Assembly: GCA_010279815.1 (NCBI GenBank)
Contig: QEOQ01000486.1
Span: 1,132,088-1,196,087, forward strand
Source of the DNA: Brachionus plicatilis
Lineage: Eukaryota > Rotifera > Eurotatoria > Ploima > Brachionidae
Reading direction: 5' to 3'
Length of the DNA stretch: 64,000 bases
Part shown: positions 35,401-48,211 of the stretch, in pieces
Layout: the number at the start of each line of letters is the position of its first letter
Position numbering within the stretch: the first letter of the stretch is position 1
Notes under the pieces: generated by a model
What the model saw: only the letters and a program-made list of their open reading frames with translations
The model's database searches: none
Told to the model about the DNA's origin: nothing
Translations under genes and position numbers: made by a program

Positions 35401-38400
35401 TAAATCAAATTTTTCTAAAATCAAACCTTTTCGGCCGGCTTTATCATCTTTTTTGTTTTTGTTTAGAAGTTCTTTTGCATTTTTCTAAAAAAAAATATAA
35501 TATCGCATTAATTTTTAGAATAAAAAGTCTACTTGATTAGTCTGGCTGTTTTGAAGAGGCAGTGTAGCTGCCATTTCGCCTGTTTTCTTATTTATGGGCT
35601 TCTCTTTAACTTTAAGCAAAGGTAAAGTTTACATATTTAAAATTATTTTAGGACAAACCGTCAGGTACTTTCCGATCTGATGTTGAATTCTATTAAAAAA
35701 TAAAAGTTAACTAAATTGCATTTAAGTACGGATCAATTTGGGTCGAAAATAAGTGCTATTTAACACAAAAGTATTTAAAATTTATCTAAATTTATCTTTA
35801 ACTTAAAATTTAAAATTTATTTTAATTTATTTTAAATTTTATTATAGGGTTCGAATCGTAAAACCTTAATCTCTTAATTAAAAAATTTTTTTAGAAAGAA
35901 TAACTTAAGCTATTAAACTAGCTAATTAAAAATTAAAATAAAATTAGAAAAATTGATTGCCTAAAATCTTGATTCCAAGCTGTGTAAAGAGCTAGTAAAA
36001 TAGCTAGTTATTATTTTTTTGCTATTTAAAAAAAATCACTGATTTAAATTTAGAAATTCAATTTTTCAAGCTTGAAATAAAGATGAAATTTTCATTTTTT
36101 TCCTTTTATTGATATTTAAAATTTAAAAATTTAATTGGATTTTTAAGGGTACTATTTTTCGTGCTACTTAAATTATTTTTTCTGCTACAAAAATAAAAAA
36201 TGATATAAAAAAAAATATATATTTTTCATTTTTTGTGATACAAAATTTAATGTCAATGATATTTAATTTACATAATTGATATATATTTTTTTTACTCTGA
36301 TATAAAAAGTAAACAAATGGTCATTTGATTGATTTTTAATTAAACTCAAATAGAGAAAAAACAATTCATAAATTTGGGGAAAAAAAATATTTTTTTGTAT
36401 TAAACACTAATTGAAACTTTTTATTTTATGAGCATAATCTACTTAGCAAATTATCTTTTTATTTTTATTATTATTTTTATTTACTAAAAAATTATTTAGA
36501 TATCAGCATAATTAATTTTTCTATACATTTTTTTTATTCTATCATTTGTATGAAATTTTGTATCTTTTCTTATTTTTATTTATGTAGCGGAAGAATGAAT
36601 TTTTGTATCATCATAAAATATAAGTCGATTTTTAAGTTTTTAGTTAATTAAATTTTCCTATTTTTTGTAATTATATTTAATATTTTAGATAAAATTTATA
36701 TTATTTTTGTCATTTAAAGGTGTTGTGAATTTTAAATACAATTTGAACAAAAATTCTTCATTTTTTGATAAATTAAAATTAAAATAGAAACAAAATTTTT
36801 AAAAAAAAACTGCAATAAAGTGCAACATACTTTGTTGCACCTTTTTAGCCTAAAATAAAATTTTTATTTTCTTTTTTTTTAGTACCGAACAAGGGAATAC
36901 GGTAAATCAAATCAATAATTTATTTAAATTTTATTGATTCTTTATTTTTTTGTCATTTTTTACAAGGGAAAATTATTTAAGCAAAAAAGATGCAACAAAG
37001 TATGTTGTACTTTATTGCAGTATTTTTTCTAAAATTTTTTTTTCTATTTTAATTTTAATTTATCAAATAATGAAGAATTTCTGTTCAATTTGTATCTGAA
37101 ATTCATGATACCCATTTAAACGGCTTGAGCTAATGCTCTTTTGCATAGTGAATTTGTGTCTTTGAAAAATTTTCAATTTTTTAAGACACTAATTAGAAAA
37201 TTATAAATTTAAAGATAAAAAAATAAAAGATATAGTTTTGAATTTTAAATAATCAAGAAGCTGCTTTTGAGATTTAATCTTCTTTAAATTAATCTCCTTT
37301 ATATTTTTAATAAAATTGAGAGTTAATAAATACAGAATGAACTCCAAATGAAACCCATATAAACTTCTTCTATATATGGATGTCCCTTATACGCGGGAAA
37401 CCTAATGCGGAATGTGGAATTTTTTAGCGTAATTCCGCATATAATTATTCAGTTTTATGCCGCAATTTAACCTCCTAAAACGCGGAATTCCGCAATTTAA
37501 TAGGCCAGAATTTTTCTACGGATTTTAGTAGTGTAATATGCGGAATAAAATGATTAATTAATTCGAAAAAAATAATTAATTGATGTAATATTATTATATT
37601 TAAATAAGTTTTAAAAATAGTATATAGTTTTAGTTATTATAAGGCTTACATTCTAAGGAAAATTTAGAATATGATCAGGTTTTACTGTGTCTTTGTGTGT
37701 GATAACTACTTACATTTAAATATTCAAAGTAGATTGTATTTGCTTGATTATGATTCAAAGTGTTAACTTCAAGAACTATCTTTTTTTTACCAGTTAAACC
37801 AATTTTTTAAACTCAAACGGACTTGATAAATTTGGAATTTTAAAGCCAATATTAGCCCTAAAAAATGAAAAAAACTTTTTTTGTCGACAACTACTCATAC
37901 TTTAAGTTTATCATCAAATTAAACCTTATCATTATTAACCATTCTTTGCTCTAGTTTTATTATTGAGTTAAATTTATTTCTTAAATTAATTTTTGGCAAT
38001 TATTTAATAATAGCAATATTTTTAATCCGCATATTTTGCTACTAAATTCTACATAAAAATTCTCACCTACTAAATTTCAGAATTCCGCGTTTTAGGAATA
38101 TCCTTCTCATTAATTTCACTGTCAATTAATGAAATGAATCATTTTTTGAAATGACATGGAAAATGATAAATTCTAGAGACAATAAATCGTAACTGTAAAT
38201 TGTATTTTCATTAGGTAGGCCGAGTGCTTTCTTTTGAGCATATTTAGGGATTTTACTGTCGAGTGTGCACTGAGAAATACTCTTTTCGAAAAGCTGAGTT
38301 CAAGTTTGGCTTGAAATTTCATGGAAAGATTTTTCAATAAAAAAATTTGATAAATTATTAATGAAGTTTTTTGTTTAATTTTTGTAAAATTAAAATTTTA

Positions 38401-40687
38401 ACAATTTTTTTTTTAAATGAAAATAAATTTTTCGAAAAAAATTAAACTGTACTAAACAACTTTTGATAAAAACATTAAAAATTAGTTATTTTGATTTTTT
38501 TTTGAATTTTTTAAATGCCTGGTCAAATTAATTTAGGTCAAATTTATACATGTTAAAAAAATATTTAAAAAAAAAAAACTTGTTAAAAACAACATGTCAA
38601 ATTAATATCTATCAAAATTAGGCATATTCATTCTATTCATAAACCAAAGGATATACTGAAAATTTAATTTTATTACATAAAACTACCTTTTTTTACAGTT
38701 TATAACATTATTTTGGGCAAAATTATGTAATAAAATGCAGACTTGTATAAAAGTCAGGAAAAAAAGTCTTAACAAGTCAAAAACAAGTCAAAGTATGACT
38801 TGGACTTGAAAATATATTTTTAAAAATAACAAGTCTTGACTTTGACTTGTTACAAAAATATGAAAATTAAAAGTCACAAAATTTATTTTATCTTGTTAAA
38901 TTTATTTCTAAAATTTTTTTAAGCGCAAATATTTTGTTTTTTATTAATAAATTCACTTAAAAAGAATATCAAAATTATGTGAATTGTTTAAAAAATAATG
39001 TTTCAATATTTACATTAAAAAAGAAATTTAGACAAATAATTTTATTTTTTCCTGGATAAAAAAATCAAATACTTATAATTTTTTATATATTTTAATTCTA
39101 TTCTTAAAATAAGTAAAAATTCTGACTTGTTTTTCTAAAATTTTTTTAACAAGTTAAAGTCCTGACTTGCACTTGACTTGTGAATTTTATACAACTCTGA
39201 AGTATAAAATTTCAAGTTGAAAAAATGTTAAAAAACCTATAAAAAATTTAATAAAAATCAAATTTTTGCTCGAAAAATTGGACTTTTTTGGTGGTCAGTA
39301 TATTTGTTAAGTTTTACTTGAAATGACGTAATTTTACGTAAGCTTACATTTTTGATGTAAAATTACGTATAATGATGTAATATTAGGCGTTCTGAGGATT
39401 ATAGTAAAACACTGTAGAAAAAAATTTTTTCACCCAAATTGCCCCGAAGAAATTCTTTAGACCTACATAATTTTCGAAGCTTCTTCCTGACATTACACAT
39501 CTCCGATGAATAATCTCATCAAACGTCATTGGAAATTTGCTTATGACCTCAGCTAAAGCCTCGGCGCCTTTGTCCCCAATTTCATTGTTGGCCAAGTTTA
39601 GTACCAAAAGAGTTCTGTTAGTCCTGAGCGCTTTGGCCAAATATTTGGCGCCCTCATCACCTATGGAATTCGTATTTAGATTCAACGACAATAGCTTTGT
39701 ATTTGCTCTTTTAAGTTCGCCCAAAGCACACGAAAGATACTGTATGCCAATGTCTCCTATGTCATTGTTGCGCAGTGATAGATATTGAATATTTGAGTTT
39801 TCTTCGTACAATAAAACATGATAAACTGGCCTCGAAATTGGATTATTGTCCAAAATTAATGTTCTTTTAAACACTTGAAATCAAAATCTTTTCTGACATA
39901 TTTAGAAAGAATACCTTAAGTTGGTACAGTTTGGAAGCATGGATCCTATGAGTCTGACTGCTTCTTCGTCAAGTCCTGCAGCCCATAGACTAAAAAAATA
40001 TATTTTTGCTTTTATTTAAATAAAAAAAATAAAAATAAACTTTAAAGTATGCAATTGATCTATAGATGGCAAGCAAATATTGAGAATTTCGATTATTGGT
40101 TTGTCCAGTTTCCATCCTTTGACATGAACTTCTGTGACCGAGTCCAATTTGTCCGGGTTGTCCATTTCGACTTGAATTTTGGGCTTAAAGTACTCCGCAG
40201 CATCCTTGATTACGAAAGACTTAGGCGGCAGGTCAATAAAATTGTCTGGATTTTGCTCAATGTCATTTTCGCCATCTACAGCCATTGAACTGGTCACTGT
40301 TTGTTTTTGTTTGCCGGTGTTTTGGTTTTTTTTGTCTTTTTGAGAAGCGTCAGTGTGATTTAGAAGCATGTTTTGTACTGCGCTGCCAGGCCGCTTGCTC
40401 CTAGATACCACTTCTGGAACAAACTTGAGGCTTTTGAGCTGGCAAAGATTGTCAAAGTCGTCTTTGAATTTTCCTGTACATTTCAGTGGTTCTGTAAAGT
40501 CAAACATTTTTTTTAAATAAGCGTAAAATGAGTTTTGACAAAAAATTTATTTGAGACAAAATTAAGCTTAATGGATTTTATTACCTGTGGAACTTTTCGA
40601 ATTTCCTTGTTTAGATGAACCTAAATTGAGACTAGTGCTCGTGCCTAGTTTATTAGCTGGAGTGGAATTTTTAGATTTGGATGCCAT
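32464..40687 (-). CDS. LRRC71: Leucine-rich repeat-containing protein 71
   Basis: Axoneme-associated LRR protein in other animals. Exons in transcript order: 40687-40585, 40491-40041, 39989-39915, 39863-39463, 35689-35669, 35609-35533, 35484-35427, 35361-35341, 35196-35111, 33072-33028, 32947-32845, 32794-32679, 32628-32464. All junctions are phase-compatible; the product is 573 aa (human about 559). Residues 1-35 are a Ser/Lys-rich tail. Then come EPLKCTGKFKDDFDNLC, VTEVHVKGWKLD, LWAAGLDEEAV and the LRRs ILDNNPIS, YLSLRNNDIGDIG, SLNLNTNSIGDEGAKYLAKA and VLNLANNEIGDKGAEALAEV. A Lys-rich linker built from microexons follows, then a final LRR (LLSLNLSRNELTE) and the tail. Identification rests on GWK, the LRR order and the ...LNLSRNELTEKSV... 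C-terminal module. The exon 4 donor (39463 or, out of phase, 39467) and the 35689-35669 microexon are the weakest parts. Confidence 0.87.
34275..34643. repeat. GC-rich fold-back element in an LRRC71 intron
   Basis: Two GC-rich blocks, 34275-34402 and about 34530-34643, are inverted copies. ATAAAAACGGCCATGGACCG at 34318 reappears as its complement at 34617-34637, and GGCCAGAATAAAAATTTTT at 34381 as its complement near 34535-34555. The core is A+T-rich. Composition (GGCCGG, GGACCG) resembles the ends of the 10691-11409 element, but no TAGTGTTGGG terminus is visible. The ORF at 34470-34724 runs through it and is not a gene. Confidence 0.75.
36727..37104. repeat. TIR element in the large LRRC71 intron
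   Basis: Long arms (about 36727-36842 and 36980-37104) share, in inverse, ATACAATTTGAAC, AATTCTTCATT, GATAAATTAAAATTAAAATAG, CTGCAATAAAGTGCAACATA and CTTTGTTGCA. Inside each arm ACATACTTTGTTGCA-type sequence forms a further small palindrome. No ORF; MITE-like. Confidence 0.8.
37378..38103. repeat. Element with repeated CGCGGAATTCCGC ends
   Basis: CCTAAAACGCGGAATTCCGC with GCCAGAATTTTTCTACGGAT at about 37474-37520 is matched in inverse at 38037-38103, which ends GAATTCCGCGTTTTAGGAATATCC. Several additional GCGGAA/TTCCGC units lie between 37400 and 37545. The GAATTCCGC motif is rare in this A+T-rich window. The body has no ORF. Confidence 0.65.
38738..39199. repeat. TIR element, AGTTGTTTAAAAGTC family (copy 2)
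   Basis: The left end CAGACTTGTATAAAAGTCA and right end GTGAATTTTATACAACTCTG are inverted, with many AAGTC / GACTTG units just inside both ends. It is related to the 25341-25734 copy by end sequence and by the internal AAGTC-rich zone. Confidence 0.65.
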
Positions 40688-43600
40688 TTAATTTAAATTA
40701 TTGCAATAGGGCTAGATACTTTTGGGTATAACGTGACTGTTTTCTGTATTAAATTTTCTTATTTTGCGGACAATATTTTTTAATTTTTGCTAGCTCTGAA
40801 GCGAATTTAAACGATTGGAAAATTGACTTTACGCAGTAACTAAGCTATTTTTGCTAGAAAATAAAGAGTTGGTAAATTTTTAAACAACTTATGCTGGCTG
40901 ATTTTTACTTTTTCTTAAATGGGGGAATTCTTTCAAGAGCAACTTAGAAAAAACAATGAATTGTTTGGAATTTTTTAATCTTAATTTTAGCTTTTAGCAT
41001 GAAAATTTTTAATATGTTGAAATAATTGAGTAAGAGTTTTTTAATTTTAAGAGGAAACTTCGTCGCTTTGAACTAAAAGAATTTGGCTGAAATTTTTAGC
41101 TGATTATTATAAATTTTGATTCTTCCACTTAAATGGTTAAACGCAAAAATTGTTTCTTTAATTATTAAAACTTCAATTAAAATCTAAAATTATTAAAATA
41201 CTTTAATAATTTCTGATTTGCTTTAGGAGGATTTTTTTCAATTTTAAAATAACTTTAAAAAAAATTTATTTCGATACTTTAATTGATATTTTTCTTTTTA
41301 ATCATTTGATTATATGAATTTATTTAATACAGTTAAGAAAAACTTCAAAAAGAACCAACTCATACCATTAATTTTTGAATAGATGAGTACAAAAAATATA
41401 TAAAGCATGGCATAATCAATTAGTATGATCAAAAAAAAATTTTTATTTTTTTATTTTTTTTTTAATTCGGTTTTCAAATATTATTTTAACAAAAAAGTTG
41501 ACAATCCAAAGAAACATTTTCTTTTAAGGTACACAATATAGAAAGATTTAAAATCTTTTTTTTGTAAGTACATTGAATTAAATATTAGCATGGAATAAAA
41601 AGTAAAACTAAATTTGAATGAATAATTTTAAATTTTAAACGTCATAAATGAGTTAAATATAACTATTATAACAAAATAATAAGTTTCGTTTTACCTTATA
41701 ATTTCAATGGAAACAAATAAGAAACAAAGTCTATTTAAAAATATTTTCACCAGGACTGAAATAATAATTCTATTTAAATTAAAATTTAATTGATTATTTT
41801 TAAAAACTGTATTTGACAGATTTTAAGTAAAATATTTCTAAAACTTTTAAAATTTAAATTTCATAAGCAAGTTTAATTATATGGATTTATTCAAAAAAAA
41901 TTCAGAAGGTGAAAATGAATAAAAATTTGTTTGAAATTCTTATTGATAAGCGTTTAAATTGAAAAGCTACTGATGGCAAAAAATTTATCGAAATTGACGT
42001 AAAAAAAGAAAAAAGTGCCAGTTTTTTATAGAATTCTCATTGATTCTAATTTGAGTGACTTTTAGATTATTTTTGGGAAAACTTGCTAAAAAATTAATAT
42101 AAAATAACTCTTAAGAAATCAACTAAAAATATTTCTGTCCTTTGAATGAATTTGGCTAAATAAAATTTTCTAAAAATAATACAAACCACTCGAATTTAAA
42201 CTGTGTTTTTTTAACATGCCATTCTTGATGCTAATTGATTGTGATCTGGAAGGCTTCAAATTTTTTTCAACCCTCTTTCCCAATACTACTTTTTTTGATA
42301 GACTTAAAAAATAAAAAATGAAAATTTTGCGAAAAATCAGAGATCATTTTAATAAAAAAATTACGATTTAAAATTTTGATTATTTGATGCGATTGATTCA
42401 TCCTCAATAGACATGGCATATAATTTCATCGGATCAAAGCAACTTTGAATAAATTCTAGAATTAAACATTTTTTATTATATAAAATTTTAATACCCGAAA
42501 TTAGTGATTTTTTTAAAACAATTTTGAATTATTTTCAATTTTGAAATTTTATTAAAACATCTAGTAAAATTATCAATTTTTTAAGAAAATAAGCAATTAT
42601 CATTAAATTAATGTTAATATAAAATTATTTCAATTATTTACCACTTGAAATTTTTTTTTGTCCAAGTAGTTTAAAATATTTGGTGCTTAAAATCTTAACC
42701 TTATTTTATTTTATATTTTGGGTATCTTAGAATATTTTTTTTCAAAAGAAAATTGGAAATATTAAAATAAATTGTTTTTAAATAATAAATTATAAATCTC
42801 AAAAAAATATAGATCTTGTTTTAAAATTTGGAAAATTTTATTAAATTGGAGTTATTATCGAATTCACAGATGTTATTTTTATTTTTTTTAAAACACACTT
42901 TTAATAAAGTAAGTTTAAAATGAAATACTTTTCTGTATAATTTTGTTTCCATAATTTTAATAACTTAACTTTTGAATAATATTTTTTTAATTCTAATCAA
43001 AATGTGAATCATGAATTATTTTTCAGTTGACTCAATACATTTCGAGAAACCTTAATAAAATTTTTTATTTATATGCACAATATTAAAAATCCACAAAATT
43101 TATTGGGTGAAGAAAAATTTTTCTTAAAGTAGCCTTATTTATGTTTCATTCAGTTGATTTACCAACTTTGGTGATTAAAAATTTAACACTAGAAAGACCG
43201 AGCTGTCAAAATGACAGTTTTTTATTAGATTTTTGAATTTTTTCTTCACTCAAACTTTTTTCCTGGCGAATTTTCAGGGACAGACTTAATTTTTTACAAG
43301 GTTTAAAATGGGCATACTCATGATTCATAAAAATTCTCGGTAGAGAAAATAAAAGTGTGCATACCTAAAAGGACCGGAGCGATCAAAATGACCGCTTTTC
43401 ATTTTTAAGCCAAAAAATATAAGAAAGTTTTTTTTTCAAGTTAACTTGGATAAATCTAGTCTGTAAAAAAAAACTAAGCTTAAAGATTTTTTGCTTTTTG
43501 TAAATTTCTCTTGTAAATCAGAAAAGACTATTATTTGTCAAAAATGTGAAAAAAATTTATAAAAAAAAGACAATTTATTTAAACTCTTCTTCTTTTTTAT

Positions 43601-46600
43601 TTAAATATTATATTTGTTTGATCGTAATGAAATAATTTTTAAATCAGTAATAATCAATTTTTTCTCCTTTTTAATTTGACTATCTGAACATAAAAAAAAT
43701 TCAGTAGTTCATGGAAAAAAAGCATTTAAAAGGATATCTTTTAAATTTACCCAAAATGCAATGATCCAAGGATTCATTTTTTAAAAAATCAAAAATAACT
43801 TTTACAAATCCCAAAATTAACGCTAATGTGGCTGAAAGGGAGAATTAATATTCATTCCAAACAGCCAGGGGATTTTTCCCAAATTATTTTTTAAATAAAA
43901 TAAATAAAAAATGATCCAAGGAAGTTAAAAAGTCTTAAATTACTAAAAATTTTTTAATTTCTCGTTATTTAGAAAAAAAATTTTTGTTTTAAAATTTCAA
44001 ATCTTTAAATTGATTTTTTTGTTTTTAAATTTTTTTAAGTTAATGTTTAAAATACCTTGATGAAGAAAGCATCGCTAGTCTTTTACGACTTTTTTATTTA
44101 TAACAAAATTAGATAAAAGTTTGAAACAAAAAGAGCAAATACAAATGGTGCTGCGTGTACTTTGAATGCTGAATTAAGAAGAAGATTATGAAAAAATCAT
44201 TTACCAACGATTTTTAAAGGAAATATTTTTGATCCATTGGTTTCCTTATTTTTTCATGATTTCGATGTTTATTAAAAACTTAAAACTAAGTAAATTTAAA
44301 AATTTCTAATATCTTATTTTTCTTTAATGGTTTCCCGTAATATCCAATACTGAACTAAAGATCTTAATTAAGATTTTACCATTGAATTTGGTAAGATACT
44401 TGATTTTATCCATAGTCTTAAATAGAAAAACGTCTTAAGCACTCAAATATTACTTAGGGCTATGATTTTTTATTTCAGTATTTTTTTTCCGGTAAACTCA
44501 TTAAAATTTCAGTAATTTATTATTTATAATATTAAATAATTAATAATTAAACTAATGCACTGGTGATTCGAAAAAGTTTTCTTTCTATTTAATAAAGTAA
44601 AACTCGCGATGTCTAATGTTAAAAATGTTGTAAATCTCCACAAACTGGAGAAAAACATAAAAGATTAAAAAAAGAAACAAAAGCACTTTTGAAGGATTAA
44701 TATTTTTTTACTTAAATATTATATCCCGACAATATGTTTTAATACTGAATTTTTTTTTTCTTGAAAAATTATCCCTTTTTATTTAAATGTTTTCATTTTT
44801 TACTAAACTAATTATTAGCTACATAAACTGAAAAAATTAATAAAATTTACTGTCATTTTATAAAAAATTCTGAACGTTTAATTAACAGTAATTACTTACT
44901 GATTTTTTAAGGATGTCAAAATCTTTGAAAAAGATAAATATTTTTTCTTTCTTTCAGTTGGTTCTGCATTTTGGAATCATTAGATACTCAAACGATAGAT
45001 CTAATTTTTATTTCAAAATTTACCAAAAAAAAAAAAGATCTGCAAGTACAGGGTGTAAGAAAAGCTTTTTCATCACTATTAAAAACTCTGATAATTAATT
45101 ACAACAGTCTAAATAAATAATAATAACAAGATTCATTAAAAATTTTCATAGTGATTACAGGTATTCCCTACAGGTGCAATATTGATGCAGAATTATTAAA
45201 AAATGTAATGTTTAGTACTGTTCTTTTTTACCATATTTCATATTTCTAATGATTGTTTAAAATTTAGAGTACAAAAAAAACATTAAAACTAGCTAAACTA
45301 ATTTAATTTAAAAGTTTTAATTTTACATCAAAAATTTGAAAGCTTATTCCGAAAACTTTTCTAAAATTTTTATAGAGATGTTATGCTAAAAGTTCATAAT
45401 AAAATGTGATCTAGTTTTTAAAGTGGCCAGTGGCACTTTAATTTCCCAAAGTTTAATTTCAATATATCGTTATTGAAAAATATAGAACATTTTATGACTT
45501 GGGGTTCCTTATTTAATATCTGAAATTTTAACCTTATTTGAAACTTTTTAAATAAACTAAAAAAAGGATAAATTCTAATTAAAAATAAAAGAATTTTTTT
45601 TCCTAATTTTAAGCCTATTTTTAAAACTAATTAAAGACCATCATTTATCAGAGGTTCATAAACAATTTAAATAATAATTGCATAAAATAAAGCGATTTTC
45701 TTGAATTTATTTGATAAAATTCTTGATTATAAAAGTTCTCTGATAAAAATTTTTTTTAGAAATAGCTTAATTTGTTTTGTCAACTAAAGAAAAAATTGTT
45801 TCAAGAAATAAAATCTTAAATTATAATGACTAAATAAATCTAAGTCAAGAAAATATTCATTAGATTGAAAGTTCTCATTTCTGTAAAATACAGCATTCAT
45901 TTTTAAAAATAAAGAAAAATTATTTATTTAAAATAAATAGGATTCAAAAGAAAAATTGAGCTTAAAAATATCGATATATTTCTAAAATCGATTTAAACTC
46001 GGCTTATTTAGCTTATTTTGAATATTTTTTCTCTTGAATGATTAAAACAGGCAAATTTAAAGTTAAATAGCTCAATATAATGGTCAATTTTCATTTTTTT
46101 ATGCCTAAAGAAAAATACTATTTTTCTTTAATTCTAATTTTTAATCCAAATAAGAAAGGGCTTGAATGTAAGATTTTTTTATGAAATTAGCTTGAAACCC
46201 CTTAATTTTAAATTCGATATAATCCAAAATTTTTTCTAAGTCTTTATATATACAAAATTAATTTAAATTTATTTGTTTTCTTTTAGCTGTTGATATTATG
46301 CATAAACCAACTTGTAAAAATGTTTTTTCAAAATTAAAATCAACATCAGTGAATAAATCTGGATTTGCTTGTCGCTGCTTTATAACATAAGCTAGTTCTT
46401 TATAAAATAAATATCGAAGGTAGTAGAAAAAGTTCAAAAAAAATATGCGAGAAATTGATTAAATTTTGTACCAACAATTTTCTTTTGAATTAAAATATCA
46501 ACCTAATAGTTTTAGCAAAACGGAACTCTCTCAAATACTGAATTTGTCAAAATATTCATTATTATTTCTTTCTTTTGGGAAACAATTTCATTCCTCTTTA

Positions 46601-47016
46601 AAAATAGCCTTTTTTGTTTACTTAGTCGACTTACTAAAAAATTCATAAATTTAATTTGTGATAAATATAAAAAAAAAACTCTTAATAAATATATTTAAAA
46701 AATAACTATTTCTGTATTTATTATTTAAAAAATATAACAAATAACTTGAAAATTATCTGATGAAAATAAATTTTTTTAATTACTAGATTAACTCGTCAAA
46801 AAAAATATGACAAAATACAAATTAATTAGCAAAACTATCTTGAATAGAAGGTTAAATGTATCTTGTGATTATTAAAGATCATAATGCAAGTATTAGATGG
46901 TGAACTTAATTTTACTTAAATTTAAAATATATATATTTTTTTAATTTTATCATGATTATAAACTTTCATTTGCCAATAAAGGTATAAGTTTATATATTTT
47001 TGATTTTGATTTTGCT

Positions 47017-47028
47017 CCCCCCCCCCCC
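47017..47028. repeat. Homopolymer run of 12 C
   Basis: Twelve consecutive C residues, the longest C/G run I noticed in a window dominated by A/T homopolymers. It sits inside the minus-strand ORF 46956-47162, where it would encode Gly-Gly-Gly-Gly. Prone to length error. Confidence 0.8.
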
Positions 47029-47476
47029 ATGAAGCAACTGTTATTTGTTAAAAATTTTTCTAGACTTGAATTGTTGATTTTGGCTCTTGGTGCTGCATTC
47101 ACAAGTCTGACTTTCATATACGAGTAGTTTATAATTGATAACATGATTCGATTAATTTTCATTTTAATTAGATAAAAATTGTCGAAAACAGAAAAAAACT
47201 TACGGTATATATTACATTTTTTATAATAAGCTTTATTACATATCTAATGGAATCAACCAAACCATATTGTACCAATATAAATGAAAATTTGTAATTATTA
47301 GAGTTTAAGGTTTGAAATTCATAGTATTAATCATAATCTTTTTTTTTCTAAACTTTGCAGTCCGCACAGAACATATCTTTATATATTTTTCAATTTAATC
47401 TATGAATAAATGTTTCTATTAAAAGAATTTTTAATTATTTTTTATTAATAAAGATTATTGAATTATTGATTCTTAG

Positions 47477-48211
47477 CAGAGTTGGGATCAGTTATAAAAA
47501 AATCAGTTTTCAGTCAGTATCAGTTTTTCGAGCATCAGTTCAGTATCAGTCTCAGTTAATGGGTATCAGTTATCAGTTAAAAATCAGTTAATTAGAAAAA
47601 TGATACAATTAGTTTATTTATTAAACAGTTTATAAAAATTTAAGTCTAATTAACATTTAAAACGGATATTTACATATATGTTTTATTACATTTTAGAAAC
47701 ATTATATTTGATAAATTTTTATAAGTGAATCTACTTCTATGTGGTCTCATCAAAAATGTAGACCCTGAAAAATATTTTTCGATAGGTGCCGAGCTGGCTT
47801 GAATCGAATAAATATCTCTCACTAACAAAGATAAAACTTTAAAATCTCCAGACCGATTTTTCCAATAACTTAGGATATTGCATTCTGTTTTTTCATTTAT
47901 TTCACTTAAATAGAGATCAAGTTCATTTTCAAACCTTTTTAATTCAAAATTTTCAAAGTTTTCCTCATGGACATTCGGCTCATATATTAGCTTTTTATTT
48001 ATTGCAAAGCATTACTAACTAGTCAAAAAAATATATAAGTGTAAAACTAAATTAAAACCAAAAAAAAATTTTCAAAAATTCAAATAAATAGTAAAACAGT
48101 TTTCAGTCAGTCTCAGTTAATTCAAAATCAGTTATCGGTCAGTTTCAGTTTAACTGATAACTGAAATTAACTGATACTGATCAGTTATTCAGTATCAGTT
48201 TCCCAACTCTG
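47477..48211. mobile_element. hAT transposon deletion derivative, 8-bp target duplication
   Basis: Perfect 10-bp terminal repeats CAGAGTTGGG (47477-47486) and CCCAACTCTG (48202-48211) are flanked by an exact 8-bp duplication ATTCTTAG (47469-47476 and 48212-48219). Subterminal zones on both sides are dense in TCAGTTATCAGT / ACTGATAACTGA units in opposite orientation. Unlike the other elements here, it still carries a transposase fragment (47670-48012, minus). Terminal repeats, duplication length and coding remnant all agree on hAT. Confidence 0.92.
47670..48012 (-). pseudogene. hAT transposase C-terminal dimerisation domain, truncated
   Basis: An open frame without an ATG, closed by TAA at 47670-47672. 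It reads NELDLYLSEINEK, then CNILSYWKNRSGDFKVLSLL, VRDIYSIQASSAPIEKYFSG and MRPHRSRF. The pattern W-x-x-(4-5)-F-x-x-L-S-x-L-x-R-D-I-x-S-I-x-A-S-S-A-x-x-E-x-x-F-S is the hAT family dimerisation domain. The zinc-finger and catalytic parts are absent. About 100 codons remain open, suggesting a fairly recent deletion or an interior shared with a still-intact relative elsewhere. Confidence 0.88.

Larger units (their letters stand above)
35690..39462 (-). other. LRRC71 intron 4, three TIR elements
   Basis: 3.8 kb holding the elements at 36727-37104, 37378-38103 and 38738-39199, plus a compact higher-GC block at 38211-38315 with several small palindromes. Further Lys-rich microexons of LRRC71 could be hidden here, but none is needed for phase. 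Confidence 0.6.

Noticed and set aside
35846..35870. GGTTCGAATC, a tRNA T-loop-like sequence
   Set aside because: No acceptor stem, D-loop or anticodon arm can be drawn around it.
43186..43400. TTAACACTAGAAAGACC at 43186 and a similar ACCTAAAAGGACCGGAGCGA at about 43366, like piggyBac-type ends
   Set aside because: The two copies are in direct, not inverted, orientation, and no opposite terminus with TTAA was found, so no element could be bounded.
46956..47162. 68-codon minus-strand ORF
   Set aside because: It depends on the 12-C homopolymer for a Gly run and shows no family resemblance.
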